Shown: piece after piece, positions 24,506 to 33,317 of the stretch | Layout: every line of letters starts with the position of its first letter | Numbering within the stretch: the stretch's first letter is position 1 | Origin: a bacterium | GTDB taxonomy: Bacteria > Vulcanimicrobiota > Vulcanimicrobiia > Vulcanimicrobiales > Vulcanimicrobiaceae | NCBI GenBank assembly: GCA_028869385.1 | Contig: JAGWSR010000007.1 | Location: forward strand, 1-43,801 | Direction: 5' to 3' | Length of the DNA: 43,801 nt | Made by a program: the position numbers and the translations under genes | The notes under the pieces: generated by a model | What the model was told of the DNA's origin: nothing | Databases searched by the model: none | Seen by the model: the letters and a program-made list of their open reading frames with translations, nothing else

Positions 24506-25701
24506 ACACCGCCTTCGAAGCACGCCTGCGCAGCGAACTCGACGAACTGCACAAGGCCGGCACGTACAAGCATCTGCGACACCTGACGACGCCGATGGCG
24601 CCCGAAGTGCACATGGAAGAGGCGGGCGACGTAATCGTCCTCTCTAGCAACAACTATCTCGGCCTTTCCGATCAGGCCGAAGTGATCGAAGCGGGCATCG
24701 AGGGGCTGAAGAAGTACGGTGCGGGCACCGCGTCGGTGCGCTTCATCTGCGGCACGTTCGATATCCACCGCACGCTCGAAGAACGCATCGCGCAGTTTCT
24801 CGGCACCGAAGCCTCGCTTACGTACGTCGCGTGCTGGAACGCGAACACCGGCCTCTTCGCAACGATCTGCGGCGAAGGTTCGGCGATCATCTCCGACGAG
24901 TTGAATCATGCCTCGATCATCGATGGCGTGCGCCTCGCGAGCAAGGCGAAGCGCTCGGTGTACAAGCACGCCGACATGGCCGATCTCGAAGCGCGCCTTC
25001 AGCAGGCCCTGGCCGACAACTTGTCGCCGATTCTGGTCGTGACCGATGGCGTGTTCTCGATGGAAGGCTCGATCGCCAAGCTCCCCGAGATCGTCGCGCT
25101 CTGCAAAAAGTACGGCGCGGTGAGCGTGGTCGACGATTCGCACGGCACCGGCGTGATGGGCAAAACGGGCCGCGGCACGATCGAACACTTCGGATTGACC
25201 GGCCAAGTGGACATCATCACGGGAACGCTCGGCAAGGCACTCGGCGGCGCCGCGGGCGGTTTCGTCGCGGGGAGCAGCGCGCTCATCGAGATGTTGATCC
25301 AGCGCTCCCGTCCGCAGCTCTTCTCGAACGCGCTGCCGGCGACGGTCGCGGCGAGCTCGCTCGCGGCGCTCGACTACCTCGACGCGCACCCCGAGATCGT
25401 GGAGCGCCTGCGGGAGAACGTGGCATACTTCCGCGCGGGTCTGCAACGGATCGGCTTCAAACCGCTCGACGGCCCGAGCGCGATCGTACCGATCATCGTC
25501 GGCGACACGGCTTTCGCGATCGCGATGAGCGACAAGCTGCTCAAGCGCGGCATCTTCGTGACGGGCTTCGGCTTCCCGGTCGTCCCCGAAGGTACCGCGC
25601 GCATCCGCACGCAGCTCTCGGCGAAACTGACCAAAGACGAGATGGACCGCGCCCTCACCGCCTTCGAATCCGTCGGAAAAGAAGTCGGCCTCCTGAAGTA
25701 A
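24502..25701 (+). CDS. kbl: 2-amino-3-ketobutyrate CoA ligase (glycine C-acetyltransferase)
   Basis: This 399-residue PLP enzyme of the alpha-oxoamine synthase family converts 2-amino-3-ketobutyrate and CoA to glycine and acetyl-CoA. Conserved segments are SSNNYLGLS, GAGTASVRFICGT, DELNHASIIDG, VDDSHGTGVMG and the PLP-lysine segment TGTLGKALGGAAGG. GTG 24502 is preceded by AAAGGAGA and overlaps the tdh stop, so the two enzymes are translationally coupled. Its 3' side runs into the repeat array. Confidence 0.95.
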   Translation: MNTAFEARLRSELDELHKAGTYKHLRHLTTPMAPEVHMEEAGDVIVLSSNNYLGLSDQAEVIEAGIEGLKKYGAGTASVRFICGTFDIHRTLEERIAQFLGTEASLTYVACWNANTGLFATICGEGSAIISDELNHASIIDGVRLASKAKRSVYKHADMADLEARLQQALADNLSPILVVTDGVFSMEGSIAKLPEIVALCKKYGAVSVVDDSHGTGVMGKTGRGTIEHFGLTGQVDIITGTLGKALGGAAGGFVAGSSALIEMLIQRSRPQLFSNALPATVAASSLAALDYLDAHPEIVERLRENVAYFRAGLQRIGFKPLDGPSAIVPIIVGDTAFAIAMSDKLLKRGIFVTGFGFPVVPEGTARIRTQLSAKLTKDEMDRALTAFESVGKEVGLLK

Positions 25702-25709
25702 GCCCTCCC

Positions 25710-26142
25710 TGTGTCAGGCTGAGCTCTATGTGTCACCCTGCGCCCGACCGTGTCACCCTGAGCCCCACTGTGTCACCCTGAGCCCGACCGTGTCACGCGG
25801 AGCCCCACTGTGTCACCCTGAGCCTGTCGAAGGGCCGCCATCATGAAACGAGCCCGGCGTGCAAACGCCGGGCTCGCTGTCCTTCGACAAGCTCAGGATG
25901 ACACATAGACACCGTGCTACGCTGCGCCCCACCGTGTCACCCTGAGCCCTACTGTGTCACCCTGAGCCTGTCGAAGGGGCGATACCGTCCTTCGACAAGC
26001 TCAGGATGACACGTAGACACCGTGCTACGCTGCGCCCCACTGTGTCACCCTGAGACCCACTGTGTCACCCTGAGCCCTACTGTGTCACCCTGAGCCTGTC
26101 GAAGGGGGCGATCCCGTCCTTCGACAAGCTCAGGATGACACA
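25710..26142 (+). repeat. Array of GTGTCACCCTGAGCC repeats with inverted CCTTCGACAAGCTCAGG partners
   Basis: This fills most of the 495-base gene-free gap between kbl and the lipoprotein gene. About eleven copies of a roughly 20-base unit (GTGTCACCCTGAGCCCNAC) run on the plus strand. Three copies (near 25809, 25953 and 26082) continue into TGTCGAAGG and are answered by inverted CCTTCGACAAGCTCAGGATG, giving three hairpins. A 108-base higher-order duplication (25908 and 26016) is visible. The palindrome resembles a motif I recall from intergenic regions of many unrelated bacteria. Confidence 0.9.
25849..25876 (+). terminator. Perfect hairpin inside the repeat array, possible kbl terminator
   Basis: CGAGCCCGGCGT/ACGCCGGGCTCG is a 12-bp perfect stem with loop GCAA. 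There is no T-run, so termination is uncertain; it may instead be the variable tip of a repeat hairpin. Confidence 0.4.
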
Positions 26143-26196
26143 TAGGAGCTCATCGTGACACGGAGCGCTCATCGTGACATGGAGCGCGAGGCGCCG

Positions 26197-27534
26197 CTAG
26201 CTGAGAACGACCCAGTCGCGGATGCGGCCGGTGGCGCCGGAGGTGTAGTCGATCACCCCGTTGCCCGCGTCGTCCACCTGGATGGTCGCGAGTGTTTGCC
26301 CCGACGAGTTCGTAACGGTACCGCTCAGGTGATGGTCGCCCTGCGAGGTGAGCGTGATGGTGTAGCCGTTTTGCGCATCGGTGAGCGTGACGTTCGCGTG
26401 GCCGATCGAATCATCGTCGCCGAGCACGAGCGTACCGGAACCCGTGAGCGTAGAAACCTGCGTCCCGCCGGTGAGCGTCCATGCGGGCGGCGTTCCGGGA
26501 GCGATGCTCATCGAACCCACGGCGCCCAGGTAGCCGTTGCCGGCGATGGTCAACTGCAGTTGCTGCGCGCCTTGGTTCCATGCGCCGCCGTCCATCGGGA
26601 TGGCGGCCGGACTGGTGGACGGCGCGGCGCTCGGCGAAGCCGACGCCGAGGGCGCCGGTGACGGCGTCGCGATCGTACCCGTCAGCGTCCCGTTGAAACC
26701 GACCTCGAACGGCGTGGGTGACGCCGTCGGTGAGGCGCTGGGCGAAGCACTTGGCGATCCGCTCGGTGACGCGCTCGGACTCGGCGACGGGCTTTCGCCT
26801 TCGCCATCGTCGTCGTTCGGGTCGATCTTGGGGGCGTCGACGGTCGCAACGTTTGCATCGCCGCAATCCACCGCATTCGACCCGCCGAAATTGCAGGTGA
26901 AGCCGTTTTGCGAGAACGGTGCCGCGCTCGGGCTCACCGCGACGGTCTGTTCGACGCTGATCTGCGTGAGTTGGTGCGTCGTGCTATCCACGGTGAAGCT
27001 GAGATTGTCGCTCTTGTAGTCAACGATGGCGCCCGTTTGATCGTAGAGCGTCTCCGTGCCCTGCGACGTGCCGCCCGTCGAGGTGAAGGTGATGTTCATG
27101 ACGATCAGTTTGCGCGGCTGGGTGCAGAGCTGATCGTAGAAGAACTCGATCGTCTTCGTAATCGCCCCGGTGCCGGAGCCGGTCTGCGAAAACTCGACGC
27201 CGTTTTGACAGGTCGGCGTCGCCGACGCAAACGGAAGGCGGGCCCCACCGAGCGCGGCTTCGTGCGCGGCGACGGCGGTGCGAATAGCAAAGACGGTGGC
27301 ACCGTTAAAGGTACCAAACTGATTGACGTTGAGGCTATTGCCGGTCACGTTGAGCGCCGATGCGGCGCTACTGTGGCCGTTGGTGACGGCGGCGGGCGCG
27401 GTGGTTCCCCCGCTGCTGCCGCCGCTTCCGCTGCTCGGGAGCGCCGAACTGCCCCCGCCTCCGCCGCCGCAGGCGACGAGAGAGGCGATGGCAAGACACG
27501 CTGCCAGCGAGCGGAATGGGTGTGCGATCTCCAT
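26197..27534 (-). CDS. Ser/Pro-rich lipoprotein of unknown function
   Basis: The product has 445 residues. The signal peptide ends in a lipobox (SLVAC, Cys22), followed by a glycine/serine tether. A beta-rich domain (about 60-240) contains several cysteines. Low-complexity Ser-Pro-Ala linkers lie at about 247-276 and 291-312, and a C-terminal beta-rich domain follows (LTLTDAQNGYTITLTSQGDHHLSGTV). GGAGAG precedes the ATG at 27534. No family is recognised; it is probably displayed on the cell surface or in the periplasm. The gene is divergent from thymidine kinase. Confidence 0.8.
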   Translation of the reverse strand: MEIAHPFRSLAACLAIASLVACGGGGGGSSALPSSGSGGSSGGTTAPAAVTNGHSSAASALNVTGNSLNVNQFGTFNGATVFAIRTAVAAHEAALGGARLPFASATPTCQNGVEFSQTGSGTGAITKTIEFFYDQLCTQPRKLIVMNITFTSTGGTSQGTETLYDQTGAIVDYKSDNLSFTVDSTTHQLTQISVEQTVAVSPSAAPFSQNGFTCNFGGSNAVDCGDANVATVDAPKIDPNDDDGEGESPSPSPSASPSGSPSASPSASPTASPTPFEVGFNGTLTGTIATPSPAPSASASPSAAPSTSPAAIPMDGGAWNQGAQQLQLTIAGNGYLGAVGSMSIAPGTPPAWTLTGGTQVSTLTGSGTLVLGDDDSIGHANVTLTDAQNGYTITLTSQGDHHLSGTVTNSSGQTLATIQVDDAGNGVIDYTSGATGRIRDWVVLS

Positions 27535-27606
27535 AATGCTCTCCAGGAAAAGTGCAAGGCCCGATGGTCCCCTCTCTCCCCATCTCCTGACCCGGTAAAA
27601 CCGAGC

Positions 27607-28197
27607 GTGGCAAAACTTTACTTTCGATACTCGGCGATGAACGCGGGCAAATCGACCGCGTTGATTCAAGTCGCACACAACTATGAAGAAAACGCACGTC
27701 ATGTTGCGCTCTACACCGCCGGCATCGACGATCGCTTTGGTGCCGGGGTCGTCACCTCGCGTATCGGTCCGCAGCGGCCGGCGAAGACGTTCGACGGGGC
27801 GCTCGACTTCTTCGCGGAGATCGCGAGCTTGCGCGGCGTTTCGTGCGTGCTGATCGACGAAGCGCAGTTTCTGCATGCCGAGCAGGTACGTCAGCTGCAT
27901 CGTGCGGCGCACTTGCTCGACATCCCGGTGATCTGCTACGGCATCCGCACCGATTTCGCAGGCGAGCCGTTTCCGGGCAGCACGTATCTGCTCGCGCTCG
28001 CCGATAGTCTCGAAGAGCTCAAGAACATCTGCTCGTGCGGACGCAAGGCGACGATGAACCCGCGTTTCGACGAGCGCGGCGAGCGCATCACGAGCGGCGC
28101 GCAAGTCGCCATCGAAGGCGCGGTCGAGTATCGCCCGATGTGTGCGCGCTGCTTCTACGCGGGGCTCGTACACGTCAATACGGGGGGTGCGGGATGA
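27607..28197 (+). CDS. tdk: Thymidine kinase, type II
   Basis: This 196-residue salvage enzyme phosphorylates thymidine. The P-loop SAMNAGKST is at about 9-17, the DEAQF Walker B near residue 83, the lasso YGIRTDFAGEPF, and a zinc site from CSCG and CARC. The GTG start has no clear SD. The stop overlaps the next gene (ATGA). Confidence 0.95.
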   Translation: MAKLYFRYSAMNAGKSTALIQVAHNYEENARHVALYTAGIDDRFGAGVVTSRIGPQRPAKTFDGALDFFAEIASLRGVSCVLIDEAQFLHAEQVRQLHRAAHLLDIPVICYGIRTDFAGEPFPGSTYLLALADSLEELKNICSCGRKATMNPRFDERGERITSGAQVAIEGAVEYRPMCARCFYAGLVHVNTGGAG

Positions 28198-28481
28198 ATC
28201 CGTACGCGGTTAAGGGGCTCATCGCCGCGACCAGAAATGCGTTGCTCCTCTTCGTGGCGCTCTCGGCCGTCTTGTGCGGATCGTTGTACGCCTGGAAGAG
28301 CGCGATCGTGCCGCACCGCGAACGAGCGGGCGTGGTATGCGCCCCGTACGTCTCCACGCATCGCGCGTTTCACGCGTCGCCGCTCGAACGCGCACACGCC
28401 GACTGGGTTCCGGTGCGGCGTTTCGATAGCTGGACGGGCGAGATGGCCTACCTCTGCGAGCGCAGCGAGTCTCGTTCGTGA
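28194..28481 (+). CDS. Small single-pass membrane protein
   Basis: The product has 95 residues with one transmembrane helix (about 16-34) and a soluble tail containing two cysteines and a WVPVRRFDSW segment. It overlaps the tdk stop by four bases and the DnaJ-zinc-finger gene by four bases, so all three are probably one transcript. No family is recognised. Confidence 0.65.
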   Translation: MNPYAVKGLIAATRNALLLFVALSAVLCGSLYAWKSAIVPHRERAGVVCAPYVSTHRAFHASPLERAHADWVPVRRFDSWTGEMAYLCERSESRS

Positions 28482-30100
28482 GCATCCGCATGAGTGATCC
28501 TCACGACGAACAAGAGCATTTCATTCGCACGTTCGTTGCGGAGAACGTGCGAACGTCCGTGCCCTTTTCGGTCGGACAGACGACGGCTACACCGGTCGAA
28601 TTCGACATCTGGATGTATTGGAATCCGTTCGTTCGCTACCAAGACACCGTAAAGGCCGGTCGATTCGCGGGAGATTCCGAGAGCGTCTTTGTGGGGAACG
28701 AAGATGAGCTCGACCTGCTCGTGGAGGAGTACGTCGAAGCATTGCAGTCGCAGACCCCGACCTACGCGGCGGTCCATCGGGCGACGAGCGCGCTTCCCGA
28801 GTATGGTTTTCGGCACCAGGGCGAACTGAAAATTCGAGACGAACGACGGCACTTCGTCTGGATTCGTTCGTGTCATACCTGCGCAGGCCACGGAGAAGTC
28901 GAATGCAGGGACTGCGGAAGATCGGGTCGCGTATCCTGTACGCCCTGTAGCGGAAGCGGGCGTACCATGTGCACGCGCTGCGGAGGCATGGGCTATGTAA
29001 CGCGATACGAGACGCGGTACGTGGGCTCCCAATCGCAGAGCGTACAAGTTCGCGACAACTGCTCGTGCTATGGGGGGCGCGTGTCGTGTCTTCAGTGTAG
29101 CGGCAACGGCAAGGTGACGTGCGGGGTGTGCGGCGGACGCGGCTGGGTGCGTTGCCGCACCTGCGCGGGCACGGGGCTCCTTTCGACTATCCGAAGCATG
29201 TCGCTCGTCGCCGCTTCGCGGCACGAGTACGCCTTCGCACCCAACGAGACGCCGTTCGTCGCGAGCGTGCTTCGCCGCTACGCGCCCGCCGCATTGCCGA
29301 CGAGCACCTACCAAGGCTCGTGGCAGCCTCCCGCGTTTGACGTTGCCAACCACGTCGTCGCCTACGTGTTGCACGCCCAAACGCGATTTCTCTCTGCCGA
29401 CGTCGAGGTGAACGGCAACGTCTTTTCATTTCGAACGTTTGGCAAGACGCTTCATGTGGCCGATGGCGGCGGCCTCGTCGAGCACCTTCTCGAAGACGAT
29501 CGTCGCGAGCTCGTCAATACGGTTTCGCAAAGACTCGGAACAATCGTGCGGAACCCGTTGGGCTGGATTGCAACGCTTCTACGGGTGCAGCGAACGGCCG
29601 TCGCCTCGAAGATTAACGTCACACTCCTCGAGCGGGCTCACGGAAACCGCCACAGCGAGCATATCGCCCACAGCGTAACGGCCGAGTATCAGCGCGACGT
29701 GGTGCAATCGCTCGACCGAGGCTTTCGGCGCATACAGTCGCTCTTCTCCGCGAGCTTTTGGATCCTGGCCTATGCCCTCGTTGTGATGGCACTTGCACTC
29801 GATGCACAGAAGCTGCTTGCGATGCGCGCGAGCGCTCACACCCTTCACCTCGCCGTTCTCGACGCACCCTATACGATCGGCATCCTCGCCGCCGGCATCG
29901 TGGCGTTCACGTACCTGGTCTCTCGTATCGGACCGATCCTGCCGTTTGCCGATCGGAACGGATTGACGGGGCTGCGTTGCCTATCGCTCGTCCGCGGGGG
30001 CGTCCGTGCCAAGACGCTCCTCTCCGTTACGTTCCTCGCGTTAGCGCTCGCCGGCGCGTTCATCGCACACGCCGCGATCGCTCTGCTCAACGTGCGATAG
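28478..30100 (+). CDS. DnaJ-type zinc-finger membrane protein without J domain
   Basis: The product has about 540 residues. A region near 130-235 has seven CxxC pairs in CxxCxGxG-like repeats (CHTCAGHG, CTPCSGSG, CTRCGGMG, CLQCSGNG, CGVCGGRG, CRTCAGTG) plus a CSC segment, as in the zinc-binding domain of DnaJ. No HPD-containing J domain is present. About three transmembrane helices follow near the C terminus (WILAYALVVMALAL, IGILAAGIVAFTYLV, LLSVTFLALALAGAF). It may bind unfolded or thiol-rich proteins at the membrane; this is inference. GTG 28478 or ATG 28490 may be the start. Its last 60 bases overlap the hisD 3' end on the other strand. Confidence 0.8.
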   Translation: MSIRMSDPHDEQEHFIRTFVAENVRTSVPFSVGQTTATPVEFDIWMYWNPFVRYQDTVKAGRFAGDSESVFVGNEDELDLLVEEYVEALQSQTPTYAAVHRATSALPEYGFRHQGELKIRDERRHFVWIRSCHTCAGHGEVECRDCGRSGRVSCTPCSGSGRTMCTRCGGMGYVTRYETRYVGSQSQSVQVRDNCSCYGGRVSCLQCSGNGKVTCGVCGGRGWVRCRTCAGTGLLSTIRSMSLVAASRHEYAFAPNETPFVASVLRRYAPAALPTSTYQGSWQPPAFDVANHVVAYVLHAQTRFLSADVEVNGNVFSFRTFGKTLHVADGGGLVEHLLEDDRRELVNTVSQRLGTIVRNPLGWIATLLRVQRTAVASKINVTLLERAHGNRHSEHIAHSVTAEYQRDVVQSLDRGFRRIQSLFSASFWILAYALVVMALALDAQKLLAMRASAHTLHLAVLDAPYTIGILAAGIVAFTYLVSRIGPILPFADRNGLTGLRCLSLVRGGVRAKTLLSVTFLALALAGAFIAHAAIALLNVR

Positions 30101-31345
30101 ATCGAGCCTGATGGTCGCCGCGTTCGCGTGCGCGTCGAGCCCTTCGGCGCGTGCGATGATCTCCGCGTCGCGGATCATCCCGGGATCCACCGCGCCGCCC
30201 GCGCGTTCGAACGTGCGCACGGTGAGGAACGTGAGGACCGAGAGGCCCGAGCTGTAGCGCGCGCTGCCATTCGTGGGCAGGACGTGATTCGGGCCCGAGC
30301 CGTAGTCGCCGAAGACCTCGCCGACGGCGCCGCCGATAAAGAGCGTGCCGTACGTGCGGAGCTGTTCGGCAAGGGCTTCGGCCTGCGCGCCTTGCAGCGA
30401 GAGATGCTCGGGCGCGAGTGCATTGCAGAGTGCCGGAATCTCCGCGAGCGGTACGACGACGGCAGCGCCGTTTGCCGCGAGCGATGCGCGCGCGGTCTGT
30501 GCGGTGGAGAGCTCGTCGAGCTGACGTCGCACTTCGGCTTCGACGGCGTCCGCGAACGCGGCGCTCGGCGTGATGAGGATCGCGCGCGCTTGCGGATCGT
30601 GCTCGGCCTGGGCGAGGAGATCGGCCGCAACGATGCGCGCATCGGCATCGTCGGTCGCCGCGACCACGATCTCCGATGCTCCGGCGAGTGCATCGATACC
30701 GCACGCGCCGTAGACCGCGCGCTTGGCGGCGGTGACGTAAGCGTTGCCCGGACCGACGATGAGATCGACCTTTGGCACGAGCGCGGTACCGTAGGCGAGC
30801 GCGGCGATCGCCTGCGGTCCGCCGAGTTCATAGAGTTCCTCGATGCCGCAGAGTGCGGCGGCGGCGAGGATGACGGGTGTCACGCGCGGCGTGCACACGG
30901 CCCGCGACGCCACGCCCGCGACGCGCGCGGGAATGGCGCCCATCAGCAGCGATGAGGGCAACGGGTGACGCCCAGCGGGCACGTAGATGCCTACGCGCTG
31001 GATCGGAATGAGGCGATGCCCCATCACGATGCCGTGCGCTTCGAACGATAGATCGGCGAACGCGTCGCGCTGCGCCCGTGCGAAACGCTCGATGCGCTCC
31101 GCAGCGCGCGTGAGCGCGTCGCGCAGCGTCGGCTCGATGGCGTCGAGCGCCGTACGCATCTCGCTCGTGGGAACGCGGCGCGGAGCGGGGTCGCCGAAGC
31201 GCGCGGCGCACTCGGCGAGCGCGGCGTCGCCGGCCTCGCGCACGTGCGCGACGATCGCATCGACGTTCGGCAGCGCGCTCGTCATTTCGCGCGCGAGCAC
31301 CTCACGCGCGCCGACGCGCGCGAGCAACGCTTCGGTCTGATTCAT
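30041..31345 (-). CDS. hisD: Histidinol dehydrogenase
   Basis: HisD oxidises histidinol to histidine in two NAD-dependent steps. The 434-residue product has YVPAGRHPLPSSLLMGAIPA, VGPGNAYVTAAKRAVYG, the zinc- and substrate-binding QAEHDP and GPNHVLPT segments, and a typical C-terminal RLDL followed by about 17 extra residues. ATG 31345 overlaps the stop of the HisA-IE gene by four bases. It is the last gene of the his operon; its 3' end overlaps the convergent zinc-finger gene by 60 bases. Confidence 0.95.
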   Translation of the reverse strand: MNQTEALLARVGAREVLAREMTSALPNVDAIVAHVREAGDAALAECAARFGDPAPRRVPTSEMRTALDAIEPTLRDALTRAAERIERFARAQRDAFADLSFEAHGIVMGHRLIPIQRVGIYVPAGRHPLPSSLLMGAIPARVAGVASRAVCTPRVTPVILAAAALCGIEELYELGGPQAIAALAYGTALVPKVDLIVGPGNAYVTAAKRAVYGACGIDALAGASEIVVAATDDADARIVAADLLAQAEHDPQARAILITPSAAFADAVEAEVRRQLDELSTAQTARASLAANGAAVVVPLAEIPALCNALAPEHLSLQGAQAEALAEQLRTYGTLFIGGAVGEVFGDYGSGPNHVLPTNGSARYSSGLSVLTFLTVRTFERAGGAVDPGMIRDAEIIARAEGLDAHANAATIRLDLSHVEQSDRGVCDERAGER

Positions 31346-32568
31346 ACGGCCCTCGATGCGAGCTGTGCCATCACGTCGCCGACGCCGATTCCGGCGGCCT
31401 GCATCTTGACGGTCATGAAGTAGAGGAGATCCGCGCACTCCCACGCGACCTCATCGCGCGTGCGCGCCTCGACGACCTCGGCGGCCTCCTCGGCGATCTT
31501 CTCGGCGAGCAGCATGGGCTCGGCGAGCAGGCGGCGCGTGTACGAGCGCACGTCGCCCTGCGCGGCGCGCTCGGCGATGCGCCGCTGCAGCGTGCTCCAG
31601 TGAAAGCTTGGCTGGCCGAAGCACGTCGGCGCGCCGGTGTGGCAGGTTGGACCCTGCTGCTCGACGATGAACTGCAGCGCATCGCGATCGCAATCGAGCT
31701 CCACGCGCACCAGGCGCTGCGTAGCGCCCGAGGTTTCGCCCTTGCGCCATAGCGCTCCGCGACTGCGGCTGAAGTAGGTGCCGGTACCGTCACGCAGCGC
31801 CGCGCGCAGCGATTCCGGCGACGAATAGGCGAGCATGCGTGCGGTGCCGTCATCGAGATCGCTCACGATCGTGGGAATGAGGCCGTTCATCTTTGAGAAG
31901 TTCACGCAGGCGAGCAGCACCTCCACCGGATCGATGCGTCCGGTATAAATAGCCATACCCGCTTGCACGTCGATGCGCTCGCGGTCGAGGGCGACGATCT
32001 CTTCGACGCTCGCGACGCCGCCCGCAACGGTGAGCGCTCCGCCGATTTGCGCGCGCAGGCTGCGGGCGCGCTCCAGGTCGAGCCCGCCAAGCATACCTTC
32101 GCGCTCGATCTGCGTGAAGAGGAAGCCCGCGCACAGCGCTTCGAGCTCTCGCGCGCGCTCGAGCGGCGTTTCGTCGCTCGAGCGACGCCAGCCGTGCGTG
32201 GCAACCTTGCCGTCGCGTGCGTCGAGCGCCACGATGACGCGCTCGCGCGGGAGCTTTGCGAGCAACGCCGGCGTGGCCGCGGTGCCGATGATGAGTGACT
32301 GGGCGCCCGCGCGCAGGTAGCGGCGCGCGGTCTCGACGTCGCGGATACCGCCGCCGACGCGGCAACGCGCGCGCTTACAGAGCGCCTCGATGAGCGCGCG
32401 ATTCTCTCCCGTTCCGCGCGCCGCGTCGATGTCGATCACCGCGATCTCACCACAACGTCCGAAGCGATCCGCGAGTTCGAAGACGTCGTCGCGTTCGATC
32501 ACGAGGCGTTCGCCTTGCTGGAGTTGGACGGCCTTGTCGCCCACGATATCGATGCTGCTGACGATCAT
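31342..32568 (-). CDS. hisA: HisA-HisI-HisE fusion protein
   Basis: One 408-residue frame encodes three His enzymes. Residues 1-222 are HisA (ProFAR isomerase) with the catalytic aspartates in SSIDIVGD (Asp7) and ALDARDGKVATHGW (Asp116). Residues 226-318 are HisI (PR-AMP cyclohydrolase) with FSRSRGALWRKGETSG, DCDRDAL and GPTCHTGAPTCF. Residues 323-408 are HisE (PR-ATP pyrophosphatase) with AEKIAEEAAEVVEA and CADLLYF. HisIE fusions are common, but HisA fused to HisIE is not an arrangement I know. Steps two, three and four of the pathway are thus on one chain. It overlaps hisF and hisD by four bases each. Confidence 0.93.
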   Translation of the reverse strand: MIVSSIDIVGDKAVQLQQGERLVIERDDVFELADRFGRCGEIAVIDIDAARGTGENRALIEALCKRARCRVGGGIRDVETARRYLRAGAQSLIIGTAATPALLAKLPRERVIVALDARDGKVATHGWRRSSDETPLERARELEALCAGFLFTQIEREGMLGGLDLERARSLRAQIGGALTVAGGVASVEEIVALDRERIDVQAGMAIYTGRIDPVEVLLACVNFSKMNGLIPTIVSDLDDGTARMLAYSSPESLRAALRDGTGTYFSRSRGALWRKGETSGATQRLVRVELDCDRDALQFIVEQQGPTCHTGAPTCFGQPSFHWSTLQRRIAERAAQGDVRSYTRRLLAEPMLLAEKIAEEAAEVVEARTRDEVAWECADLLYFMTVKMQAAGIGVGDVMAQLASRAV

Positions 32569-33317
32569 GCGCGCACTCGCACGCCGCGCGCGGCGCAGTA
32601 GCTCTTGACCTCGGCGATGCGCAGCATACCGTCGTGAAAGACCGATGCGGCGAGCGCCGCGTCGGCACCGGCCGCATACGCCTCGGCAAATGACGCGAGA
32701 TCGCCCGCGCCGCCGGAGGCGACGATCGGCACGCGCAATGCCGCGCGCGCGGCGGCGAGCAGATCGGTGTCGAAGCCCCGCTGCGTGCCGTCGCGATCGA
32801 TCGAGGTGAGCAGCACTTCGCCCGCGCCGAGTTCCTGCGCTTGCAGCGCCCAGGCGATCGGGTCGCGTGGCACCCGCACGGCGGCGCTATGCGTGGCAAT
32901 CTCGTAGCCCGCGGGCGTGCGTCGCGCGTCAACCGAGATCACGACGCATTGAGTGCCAAAGCGCTCGGCCGCGCGCGTGAGCAGCGACGGATCGGCGACG
33001 GCCGCGCTGTTGATCGCCACCTTGTCGGCTCCGGCGTCGAGCAATCGCGCAACGTCGGCGACATCGCGTACGCCGCCGCCGACGGTGAGCGGAACGTCGA
33101 TGACGGCCGAGACGGCGGCGACCGTGTCATACGCGGAGGCACGGCGGTCGTTCGTCGCCGTCACATCGAGCAGCACGAGTTCGTCGACGCCCTGCGCGCA
33201 GTAGGTGCGCGCCGCCTCGACCGGATCGCCCGCATCGCGCAGCCCAAGAAAGTTGACGCCTTTGACGACGCGCCCGTTCGCAACGTCGAGGCAGGCGATC
33301 ACGCGCTTTGCAAGCAT
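32565..33317 (-). CDS. hisF: Imidazole glycerol phosphate synthase, cyclase subunit
   Basis: The 250-residue TIM-barrel cyclase works with HisH to make IGP and AICAR. It shows the catalytic RVIACLDVANGRVVKGVNF start (first Asp at residue 11) and DRDGTQRGFD (second Asp). The PVIASGGAG-like phosphate-binding segment reads PIVASGGAGDL. ATG 33317 is the family start; the gene overlaps hisH by 19 bases and hisA-IE by four. Confidence 0.95.
   Translation of the reverse strand: MLAKRVIACLDVANGRVVKGVNFLGLRDAGDPVEAARTYCAQGVDELVLLDVTATNDRRASAYDTVAAVSAVIDVPLTVGGGVRDVADVARLLDAGADKVAINSAAVADPSLLTRAAERFGTQCVVISVDARRTPAGYEIATHSAAVRVPRDPIAWALQAQELGAGEVLLTSIDRDGTQRGFDTDLLAAARAALRVPIVASGGAGDLASFAEAYAAGADAALAASVFHDGMLRIAEVKSYCAARGVRVRA

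Noticed and set aside
25710-26142. Repeat array considered as a CRISPR array
   Set aside because: Units follow one another with almost no spacer, spacers are not unique, and no cas genes are present.
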